Shown here piece by piece: positions 53,581-62,132 of a stretch of DNA of 62,132 nt (position 1 is the stretch's first letter; every line of letters begins with the position of its first letter). Origin of the DNA: an uncultured Christensenella sp. Its GTDB lineage: Bacteria; Bacillota; Clostridia; Christensenellales; UBA1750. Where the stretch lies: positions 1 to 62,132 of the forward strand of contig CAOKIU010000007.1 in assembly GCA_948468595.1 (NCBI GenBank). Direction: 5' to 3'. The position numbers were made by a program, and so were the translations under genes. The notes below the pieces were generated by a model. That model ran no database searches. It was given only the letters and a program-made list of their open reading frames with translations, and was not told the origin of the DNA.

Positions 53581-53605
53581 GAATGCGCGAATTTTGCGCT
53601 CCTTT

Positions 53606-53634
53606 ATCATACCCTATTGTGAATAAAAATGCAA
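53606..53634 (-). promoter_or_regulatory. Promoter for icd
   Basis: On the minus strand, TTGCAT (53629-53634), a 17-base spacer and TATGAT (53606-53611), about 80 bases before the icd start codon. Confidence 0.65.
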
Positions 53635-53709
53635 GATTAATGCTGAGAAGATTCATTTGTTTCGAAACTTTGAATTTTCCAGGATTCTGCCCACAAGGGC
53701 GTGGATTCA

Positions 53710-53718
53710 TGTTAGAAT
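53710..53718 (+). promoter_or_regulatory. Extended -10 element before the RelA-like gene
   Basis: TGTTAGAAT is an extended -10 (TG-n-TAGAAT) with no clear -35. Transcription from here would start near 53725, so the in-frame ATG at 53717 would not be used and the ATG at 53753 is favoured. Confidence 0.45.
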
Positions 53719-53752
53719 GAAGACAACTTCAAGGCATCGGAGAACGATAAAG

Positions 53753-55096
53753 ATGGAAAGACTGCCCGTTTTCGAGCTCATTGACAAGACCGTTCAGATT
53801 CTCAACGACAACCGGAAGATGCTGGAGACCTATGCCGACGTGCTGCAAGGGTACTTTCAAAGCGCCTTGCGCGCGCATGCGGAGAGCCTGGTCAACATCT
53901 CCACGCGCGTCAAGGGGGAGAGCAGCCTGCGCGAAAAGATCCTGCGCAAGAACCTCTACAAGCGGTATGCCTATCCCGAGGGCATCATCCAGAACCTCTC
54001 GGACCTAATCGGCGTGCGCATTCAGTGCCGGTTCCTGGAGGAGGAGCAGCTGCTCTACGACTGCCTGCGCAGCGCCTTTACCCAGGAGTGCGCGGACGGC
54101 CTGTTCTGCGCGCCCGAGCAGCCCAATGTCCGCCTGGACATGCGCTCCGCCCAGCCCCAGCAGCAGAGCAATGGCTACGCCATCTACCGCATCGACGGCC
54201 TGTGCGGCACCATTGGTCAATCCGTGCGCTTTGAGTTGCAGATCAAGGCGCTGGTGCACGTTTTCTGGGCTGAGGTGGAGCACGAGATCATCTACAAGAA
54301 CAACAGCTATATCCTCATGGACGCCTTTATGAAGCAGATGCTCTCCTCGGCCTATGACAACCTGCGCTCGGTGGACCGGCAGCTCTACCTCATCTACAAC
54401 CAGATTCAGCACCAGAGCGAGCCGGAGGACAGCTACTTGAAGGAAGCCTCGGTGCGCGCGCTGTTCGCCAAGTCCATCTCCGACCTGTTCTTTCACAAGA
54501 TGCACAAGTCGCTGGGCTTTACCCTGAACTTCAAGCGCTCCTGCGATATCCTCAGCCGCTACATCCTGGCCCGGCAGGACCCCATCACCCGCCAGCCCGC
54601 GCAGAGCTTGATGGACATCTTCCAGCGCATCAACCGCATTGCCATGGCGGACATCGACTTTGAGGCGCCGCTGCTCTTAGACGAGCCCTTCCGCGGCACC
54701 GAGCCCTTCCTCAACATCCTGGCCGACCACCTGACGGAGCAGATGAACGCGGACTACGATTGGAACCTCTTTTTCCGCATGCTCTTTACCCTGGAGCCAG
54801 GCAATAATTTGGAGGACTTTTCCAACCTGCTCTACATGGTGCGCGACAGGTTTTGCGCGCCGGATATCTACGCGCCGCTGGGAAAGTTCTGGACGGATGA
54901 AGAGGTGGAGTACTTCAAGCAGTGGCTGCTGGTGCCGCTGGCGCATCAGCTGGTGGCGGACGGCACCATCCAGATCATCTACGAGGAGACGTTCGACACC
55001 ATTGACGCGCGGCTGCGCAGCATTGTCAAGGACACCGTGGCGGCGCTGGAGGCGGGCAACTTTGAACTGACGCGCTACACGCTTTGGAAGCCGTAG
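53753..55096 (+). CDS. RelA/SpoT-domain nucleotidyltransferase-like protein
   Basis: 447 residues. The N-terminal half has the (p)ppGpp synthetase fold: RVKGESSLREKILRK near 52 (R-x-K...S...K substrate loop), LSDLIGVRIQCRFLEE near 82 with the conserved Asp, and FELQIKALVHVFWAEVEHEIIYKN near 160 with the E-x-Q and EH...YK elements. The usual NGYRSLH stretch is replaced by SNGYAIYRI. The C-terminal 230 or so residues are mostly helical and match no domain I know; there is no HD hydrolase, TGS or ACT domain. It is probably a small-alarmone-synthetase relative, but activity is unproven. The ATG at 53753 has GGAG 10 bases upstream. Confidence 0.75.
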   Translation: MERLPVFELIDKTVQILNDNRKMLETYADVLQGYFQSALRAHAESLVNISTRVKGESSLREKILRKNLYKRYAYPEGIIQNLSDLIGVRIQCRFLEEEQLLYDCLRSAFTQECADGLFCAPEQPNVRLDMRSAQPQQQSNGYAIYRIDGLCGTIGQSVRFELQIKALVHVFWAEVEHEIIYKNNSYILMDAFMKQMLSSAYDNLRSVDRQLYLIYNQIQHQSEPEDSYLKEASVRALFAKSISDLFFHKMHKSLGFTLNFKRSCDILSRYILARQDPITRQPAQSLMDIFQRINRIAMADIDFEAPLLLDEPFRGTEPFLNILADHLTEQMNADYDWNLFFRMLFTLEPGNNLEDFSNLLYMVRDRFCAPDIYAPLGKFWTDEEVEYFKQWLLVPLAHQLVADGTIQIIYEETFDTIDARLRSIVKDTVAALEAGNFELTRYTLWKP

Positions 55097-55276
55097 CGCG
55101 ATTCTCCCTTTAGCGCGCGGCCGCATTTCCGATCGTTGTCCCTGCGCAGAAAACGTGAATGGAGAATGGCCCCATTGCGGCAGGATCGTCAAGCGAATTG
55201 GCCAGGACGGGGGGCGCGGCGTCCTCTTTGGCGGCGTCTTTCTCTTTTTCCCGTTTCTTGCGGTCCAATTGCATGG
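55097..55276. other. Spacer between the RelA-like gene and the T-box promoter
   Basis: No gene is recognised. A short GGACG/CGTCC inverted repeat around 55207-55226 followed by a T-rich stretch could act as a weak terminator for the RelA-like gene. Confidence 0.3.
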
Positions 55277-55305
55277 TTGACGCGCCGGGGACGGCGTGGT
55301 ATAAT
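55277..55305 (+). promoter_or_regulatory. Promoter for the T-box leader
   Basis: TTGACG (55277-55282), a 17-base spacer and a perfect TATAAT (55300-55305); RNA would start near 55312. Confidence 0.75.
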
Positions 55306-55311
55306 ACCCAA

Positions 55312-55579
55312 TAATATTCCTGTGGATGCGGGAGGAGTACGGAACAAGGGCGCGGTAAAGAGAGGCGGTTCGCCGGCTGAAAGGCCGCCTGGTTTGCCCG
55401 GTTTCGGAAGGTCGCCCGCGGAGGGGCGCGCGCGAAGGCTTCTTGGACTGAGAGGGCTGGTAGTGCGCGGCGGGAGCGCCCGTTAGCGCGCGCATGAGGC
55501 AAAAGGGAGGCGTCCCTTTTGCGAAAAAAGGTGGTACCACGGTGCGCCCGTCCTTTGTGTGAGGATGGGCGCATTTTTT
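55312..55579 (+). promoter_or_regulatory. T-box riboswitch leader, predicted valine specifier (GUC)
   Basis: This tRNA-sensing leader has the main T-box parts. The stem I 5' strand contains the loop-E AGTA at 55336-55339. CGGAAC (from 55340) pairs with GTTTCG (55401-55406), and GCGGG pairs with CCCGC below the specifier loop. The 3' side of that loop reads GAAG-GTC-G (55407-55414), placing GTC (valine) at the specifier position. An AGAGAG and GGCTGAAAGG region forms the distal part. The T-box sequence AAGGTGGTACCACGG is at 55528-55542; its UGGU would pair with the ACCA end of tRNA-Val. A terminator follows. valS lies downstream. Confidence 0.85.
55543..55579 (+). terminator. T-box terminator hairpin
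   Basis: TGCGCCC (55543-55549) plus TCCT pair with AGGA plus GGGCGCA (55567-55573), followed by six T residues. It is mutually exclusive with the antiterminator formed by the T-box sequence. Confidence 0.85.
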
Positions 55580-55605
55580 ATGCGGGGAAAGGAGGCGGTG
55601 CGGCC

Positions 55606-55773
55606 ATGATGAGCAGGCTGATGAGCATGAACCCGGCGGGAATCGCCCTGCTGCTGGCCGGCGTAGCGGTCATGCTGCTGGGGAAGGTCATTCCGGAGCG
55701 CTTTCGGGTGCCCGGCAAGCTCGCGGCGCTGGCGCTGGCGGTCGTGGGCGCCACGCTCTGCTTTTTGCATTGA
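55606..55773 (+). CDS. Small two-helix membrane protein of unknown function
   Basis: 55 residues, nearly all in two hydrophobic segments (about 10-24 and 36-53) joined by a basic loop (GKVIPERFRVPGK). It has no family I recognise. The ATG at 55606 has GGAGG at 55591-55595; the in-frame extension to 55519 is rejected because it runs through the T-box terminator. As the first gene after the valine T-box it should be induced when tRNA-Val is uncharged. A link to valine or branched-chain amino acid handling is only an inference. Confidence 0.6.
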   Translation: MMSRLMSMNPAGIALLLAGVAVMLLGKVIPERFRVPGKLAALALAVVGATLCFLH

Positions 55774-55854
55774 ACTCCCTTTTCGGGCTTGTGTCCCCAT
55801 GGGGAAGTGACGGGATAAACTTACGCTGTAGATCGCGGTGTTGGAGGAGCTTTC

Positions 55855-56202
55855 ATGCACAGATTTGACGAGGGTTTCTGGAGTGCGTTGGATGCCCTGG
55901 TTAGCAAATCAGAAATCATCATAGACAGACCGGCCGGAACGGCGCATCCTAAATACCCGGATTTCATTTATAGAGTCGATTATGGGTACTTGAAAGATAC
56001 GGCGTCAATGGATGGTGCGGGAATAGATGTGTGGGTTGGAACAAATGGGAAAACGATAGACGCCATTATGTGTATCGTTGATTTGATGAAAAGGGATTCT
56101 GAGATAAAAATACTGATCGGCTGCACGAAAGAAGAAAAGGACATGATATACGAAACACACAATGCGACACCGTACATGAAGGGAATTTTGATTCATCGAT
56201 AA
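55855..56202 (+). CDS. Inorganic pyrophosphatase-like protein
   Basis: 115 residues with a compact family I-type inorganic pyrophosphatase-like pattern: SEIIIDRPAGTAHPKYPDF near 20, YRVDYGYLKDT with the conserved YGYL near 42, and DGAGIDVWVG near 53. It is shorter than classical family I enzymes (about 175 residues) and may lack some metal ligands, so catalysis is uncertain. Its base composition is clearly more AT-rich than its neighbours and it sits between the T-box and valS, which suggests insertion. A TTGGAGGAG ribosome site precedes the ATG. Confidence 0.65.
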   Translation: MHRFDEGFWSALDALVSKSEIIIDRPAGTAHPKYPDFIYRVDYGYLKDTASMDGAGIDVWVGTNGKTIDAIMCIVDLMKRDSEIKILIGCTKEEKDMIYETHNATPYMKGILIHR

Positions 56203-56356
56203 ATCCCGGTTTATAGAGCGGCTAAGGGATGGCAGATCATGGGATTTGCGTAAGAATATGCTCTATAAAAGTAATTTTGTGCGCGGGGAACACTTCTCCG
56301 AAGCATGAGAGAGTAAATGAACGATGCCAAGGCGTCGATTATGGAGGGAACAAAGG

Positions 56357-59002
<2,646 letters not shown>

Positions 59003-59011
59003 CGAAGATCA

Positions 59012-59053
59012 AGAGCGGCCGCCCGCCGGGATGCTTCCGGCAGGCGGCCGCTT
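59012..59053 (+). terminator. Terminator after valS
   Basis: A long GC-rich hairpin (AGCGGCCGCC...GGCGGCCGCT with inner CCGG/CCGG pairing) is followed by a short TTT. Confidence 0.7.
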
Positions 59054-59090
59054 TGCCCAAAACCCATATGGAGGAAGAGCAGGAGGGCAT

Positions 59091-59423
59091 ATGAAAAAAT
59101 TTATTGTGCGCGCATCGGCTTTGGTTTGCATTCTGTGCCTGGCGGGATGTTCGTTCGGGGCAGATGCATCCGATATTCCCGACATCAAAGAGCTGGGCGG
59201 CCTTGTTACGGAAAAGGGATATACGCAAGAGGAGGTTCTGGAGGATTTGTCCGGACAGAGCCATGACAGTTTGCGCAGCGCGTGGGGCGAGCCGGACGGC
59301 ATGCTGTCCGGTTTTTGGGGCGACATATGGCGTTTGAGCGAGGAAAGCAACTGGCAAATGATCGTCTATTACGACGGAAATGGATGTGTGGAGAACATCA
59401 AAATCGTAGAAAGGCATGGTTAA
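59091..59423 (+). CDS. Small lipoprotein of unknown function
   Basis: 110 residues. The signal peptide MKKFIVRASALVCILC ends in a lipobox LAGC, with the lipidated Cys at 20. The mature part (LVTEKGYTQEEVLEDLSGQSHDSLRSAWGEP, then short strands ending in IKIVERHG) resembles small BLIP/SmpA-like folds in composition, but I cannot assign a family with confidence. The ATG at 59091 follows AGGAGGG. It is a free-standing gene after the valS terminator. Confidence 0.75.
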   Translation: MKKFIVRASALVCILCLAGCSFGADASDIPDIKELGGLVTEKGYTQEEVLEDLSGQSHDSLRSAWGEPDGMLSGFWGDIWRLSEESNWQMIVYYDGNGCVENIKIVERHG

Positions 59424-59502
59424 CCCCCTTTTTGGAATCGTGTATCCATTGGGAAATGACTTGTGAACCAGTTCAAAATAGGAATGGATGGAGGAAGCGA
59501 AG

Positions 59503-59898
59503 ATGTGGGTATGCCCTAAATGCGGTAGAGAATTCGAAAGGACAAACCAAGGTCATTACTGCGGGAAAGCGCCCAAAACAGGGTTAGAATATATAGATGC
59601 ACAACCCATAGAAACGCACCCCCACTTAACGGAAATGATGATGCTAATACGAAACAGCGTTCCAAATGCAAATGAACGCATATTATGGAGTATGCCGCAT
59701 TTTGAGAAGGAAGGAAAATCCATCTCCTTTTCCGCTTGTAAAAAGCACGTCAGTTTTTATGTAGGGGTTGAAGCCATTGAAAAGTTTGCATCGGAGTTAA
59801 ACGGATTTGTCACGAAGAAAAACGCGATTTATTTTCCGTATGACAAGGCGTTGCCGGCAGAATTGATACAAAATATTGTAAAATGGTGCTTAGGTTGA
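59503..59898 (+). CDS. DUF1801-like protein with N-terminal zinc ribbon
   Basis: 131 residues. A short zinc-ribbon-like start (MWVCPKCGREFERTNQGHYC) precedes a domain of the DUF1801/YdhG type: the LTEMMMLIRNSVPNANERILWSMPHF helix-strand and the KKHVSFYVGVEAIEKF strand are recognisable. Members of this group include frataxin-like iron chaperones, but the role of this subset is unknown. It is AT-rich compared with neighbouring genes. The ATG at 59503 follows GGAGGA. Confidence 0.7.
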   Translation: MWVCPKCGREFERTNQGHYCGKAPKTGLEYIDAQPIETHPHLTEMMMLIRNSVPNANERILWSMPHFEKEGKSISFSACKKHVSFYVGVEAIEKFASELNGFVTKKNAIYFPYDKALPAELIQNIVKWCLG

Positions 59899-60038
59899 TG
59901 GGATGACTTTCGGTCTATCGATCGGGAAAACAACTCCGGAAACACAAAGATGGATTGATCATTTGCGTATTGCAATTGTGGGGTCAATTGTTTAAACTAG
60001 ATTGCGTAACAAGTGAAGCGGGCGGAGGAAATGCATCG

Positions 60039-61325
60039 GTGAATTACGACGAAGCGGTCGCGTATATCCATGGGAAATACGGCAAGGGCGTCAAGTCCGG
60101 GCTGGACAATATGAACAAGCTGCTCAAGCGCCTGGGGGACCCGCACGAGGGGCTGAACTACATCCATGTGGCGGGGACCAACGGAAAGGGCTCCACCTGT
60201 GCTTTTTTGGACAGCGCTCTGCGGCGCGCGGGATACAAGGTGGGGCTGTACACCTCGCCCTATCTGATGCGCTACAACGAGAGGATGCGCGTCAACGGCA
60301 AGGAAATCCCGGATGCAACCGTGGCGCGGCTGACGGCGCGAATCGCCGAACAGGTGCGCCAAATGGAGGAGAGCGGGGAAGGGTTTCCCACTGTTTTTGA
60401 GATCGGCACGGCGCTGATGTTCCTGTGGTTCGCCGAAGAAAAGGTGGATTGGGCGGTGGTGGAGGTGGGCCTGGGCGGGCGACTGGACCCCACCAACGTG
60501 CTCACGCCGCGGGTCAGCGTCATCACGCGCATCGGGCTGGATCACACCCGCGTGCTGGGGGATACCGTCCAGCAGATTGCGGCGGAAAAGGGCGGCATCA
60601 TCAAGGCGGGCGTGCCCGTGGTGGTGCAGGCGCAGGACGCATGCGTGCGTCCGGTGATCGAGGCGATTTGCCGCAAAATGCGCGCGCCGCTGCACGATTG
60701 CGGGGAGCTGGCGCTCAAGGACGTGCGCGTGCAGGCGCGCGGCGCCACCTTTGCGGTGAACCTGCCCGCTTGGGGGGAGCGGGAATACTTTATCGCGTTG
60801 TGCGGCGCGCATCAGGTGGATAACGCGGTCACGGCGCTGGCGGCCCTTGCGGCCCTGCCGGAGGATTGCGCCATCCCCCCCGACGCGGCGAAGGCCGGCC
60901 TTGCGGACGCCCGCTGGCCGGGGCGGCTGGAGTGGATCGGCAATGTGCTCCTGGACGGCGCGCACAACCCGCAGGGCGCGCGCACGGTGGAGGGGTATGT
61001 GCGCAGCTGCCTTGCGGGCAGGCGCGTAACCGTCGTAACCGGCGTGATGGCGGACAAGGACGTCCAGGGCGTTGTGGAAAAACTCGCATCCATCGCGGAC
61101 GAGGTGCTGTGCGTGGAGCCTGAGCACATGGCAAGGGCCGAGCGCGCGGAGGAATTGGCCGCGCGCTTCCGTGAGAGCACGGCGGTCCCCGTTCGCGCGT
61201 GCGGCAGCGCGTTGGAGGCCCTTGCGGCGGCGGAAAAAAGCGCGGGGGAGGATGGCGTAATTCTGGTGTGCGGCTCGTTATATCTTGTGGGAGAGGTTCG
61301 CAAGCTCCTTGTGGAGAGAAAATAG
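60039..61325 (+). CDS. folC: Folylpolyglutamate/dihydrofolate synthase FolC
   Basis: Mur-ligase-fold enzyme that adds glutamate to dihydropteroate and to folates. The 428 residues contain the P-loop VAGTNGKGSTCAFLD near 43-57, SPYLMRYNERMRVNGKEI near 73, WAVVEVGLGGRLDPTNVL near 141 with the omega-loop-like region, and the C-terminal LDGAHNPQGAR motif near 305. The start is GTG at 60039 behind GGAGGA; codons further upstream in the same frame do not resemble the family. It is followed 21 bases later by a glycosyltransferase gene. Confidence 0.93.
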   Translation: MNYDEAVAYIHGKYGKGVKSGLDNMNKLLKRLGDPHEGLNYIHVAGTNGKGSTCAFLDSALRRAGYKVGLYTSPYLMRYNERMRVNGKEIPDATVARLTARIAEQVRQMEESGEGFPTVFEIGTALMFLWFAEEKVDWAVVEVGLGGRLDPTNVLTPRVSVITRIGLDHTRVLGDTVQQIAAEKGGIIKAGVPVVVQAQDACVRPVIEAICRKMRAPLHDCGELALKDVRVQARGATFAVNLPAWGEREYFIALCGAHQVDNAVTALAALAALPEDCAIPPDAAKAGLADARWPGRLEWIGNVLLDGAHNPQGARTVEGYVRSCLAGRRVTVVTGVMADKDVQGVVEKLASIADEVLCVEPEHMARAERAEELAARFRESTAVPVRACGSALEALAAAEKSAGEDGVILVCGSLYLVGEVRKLLVERK

Positions 61326-61346
61326 AAAGGGAGGCGTTGAGAGCGG

Positions 61347-62083
61347 ATGCGCATACTATTTTTATCGGTGACGGCGGGACAGGGCCATAACCAGACCGCA
61401 AAGGGCATCATGCAGCGGATGAGCGAGAGAGGACACACCTGCAAGCTGCTGGACACGTTTGACTACATCGAGCCCGTGTTTGGCGAAGCGGTGGACAAGG
61501 GCTACCGCATGACGGTAGCGCATACGCCCAAGGTATTTGGCAAGGCGTTTACCATGATGGAGAAGGCGGAACAGAACATTCCGCTGACCGTCAAGATGAA
61601 CCAAAAGCTCTCCGACTACTTGAGCAAGGAGCTGTTTGACGTCTACGATAGCTTTCAACCCAATGTGGTGGTCAGCTCGCACTCCTGCGCCGCGCAGATC
61701 TCTTCCTCGGTCTACAGCATGGGCGTATGCGCCGCGCCGCGCATCGGCATTGTCACGGACTATACCCTGCATCCCTATTGGAAGGGCGCGAACCTCGACG
61801 CGCTGGTCACGCCCTCGGAGCAGCTGACCTACTACATCGTTCAGGCGGGCATGCCCGAGCGCATCATCCGGCCCATCGGCATCCCCATCAACCCCAAGTT
61901 CAATCGCGCGATCGATAAGAGCGAGGCGCGGGCGCAGGCGGGCATCCCGGACCTTCCCACGGTGCTGATCATGGGCGGCAGCATGGGGCATGGCGACGTC
62001 ATTACGACCATCGAGCGCCTGGACCGCCTGCCCATTGACTTTCAAATGGTGGTGGTCTGCGGCTCCAATGAAAAGCTGAAGAA
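61347..62083 (+). CDS. Monogalactosyldiacylglycerol synthase/UgtP-type glycosyltransferase, 3' truncated
   Basis: About 245 residues of a GT-B glycosyltransferase. The N-terminus ILFLSVTAGQGHNQTAKGI matches the MGDG synthase/UgtP group (the GxGHxxxA motif), followed by FQPNVVVSSHSCAAQ, GIVTDYTLHPYWKG and the IGIPINPKF interdomain stretch; the C-terminal domain begins at PTVLIMGGSMG. UgtP-type enzymes make glucolipids and lipoteichoic acid anchors. The reading frame continues to a TAG at 62103, but everything after 62083 is sequencing adapter, so the true C-terminal domain is missing and the apparent stop is artificial. Confidence 0.88.
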
Positions 62084-62132
62084 AGATCGGAAGAGCGTCG
62101 TGTAGGGAAAGAGTGTCTACAAGGGTGTAGAT
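62084..62132. other. Illumina adapter contamination at the contig end
   Basis: Starting with AGATCGGAAGAGCGTCGTGT at 62084 and continuing to 62116, the sequence is identical to the start of the Illumina TruSeq adapter. The remaining 16 bases end in a second adapter-like GTGTAGAT. This is not organismal DNA. Confidence 0.93.

Noticed and set aside
55519-55605. Upstream extension of the 55-residue membrane protein
   Set aside because: It would be encoded within the T-box antiterminator and terminator.

Overview
This window comes from a GC-rich, endospore-forming, meso-diaminopimelate (DAP) Firmicute, most likely a class Clostridia gut-type lineage. Three observations support this: a spoIIGA-sigE-sigG sporulation cassette; a MurE with the DAP-type DNPR motif together with a one-step DAP dehydrogenase; and anaerobic NrdD/NrdG ribonucleotide reduction. 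I cannot place it below class level. The last 49 bases contain Illumina adapter sequence, so this is the end of a draft contig and the final gene is truncated.

Layout. 1-103: start of a minus-strand deaminase-like gene. 404-15179: the division and cell wall (dcw) cluster mraZ-rsmH-ftsL-PBP-murE-mraY-murD-ftsW-murA-ftsQ, then ftsA-ftsZ behind their own promoter. murF, murG, murB and murC are absent from the cluster. 15239-17999: an autoregulated BlaI-like repressor with an M56 membrane protease. 18174-18749: an AT-rich acetyltransferase island. 19144-21874: spoIIGA, sigE, sigG and a YlmC/YmxH protein. 22133-28214: nrdR, a PhoP/PhoR two-component pair, and pstC-pstA-pstB-phoU without pstS and with an unusual PstB. 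28395-32782: marR, tilS, hpt, ftsH. 32938-41644: a PHP phosphoesterase, a VanW/YoaR-type wall protein, DUF4321, maf, mreB-mreC-mreD and a class B PBP.

41721-46491: a minus-strand epimerase, a membrane-anchored XRE regulator, then nrdD-nrdG on the minus strand behind a textbook promoter with an NrdR box in its spacer. 46894-51060: typA, prfC and a small P-loop kinase, all minus. 51194-55096: DAP dehydrogenase, isocitrate dehydrogenase (minus) and a RelA/SpoT-domain protein. 55277-59002: a valine-type T-box leader, a 55-residue membrane protein, a pyrophosphatase-like gene and valS. 59091-62083: a small lipoprotein, a DUF1801-like protein, folC and a truncated glycolipid glycosyltransferase.

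How it fits together. Most of the window builds and shapes the cell wall: precursor synthesis (MurA, MurD, MurE, MraY, Ddh), elongation (MreBCD with a PBP), division (FtsL, FtsQ, FtsW, FtsA, FtsZ) and its conversion to sporulation (SpoIIGA, SigE, SigG). The rest senses nutrients: phosphate (PhoPR/Pst/PhoU), dNTP state (NrdR to NrdDG), valine charging (T-box to valS) and possibly alarmones. The most unusual items are the Pst-like module with a degenerate ABC signature and no binding protein, the valine T-box separated from valS by two unrelated genes, the RelA-like protein with a changed active-site motif and a large unassigned C-terminal half, the NrdR box inside the nrdD promoter, and a terminator-like hairpin in the icd leader.
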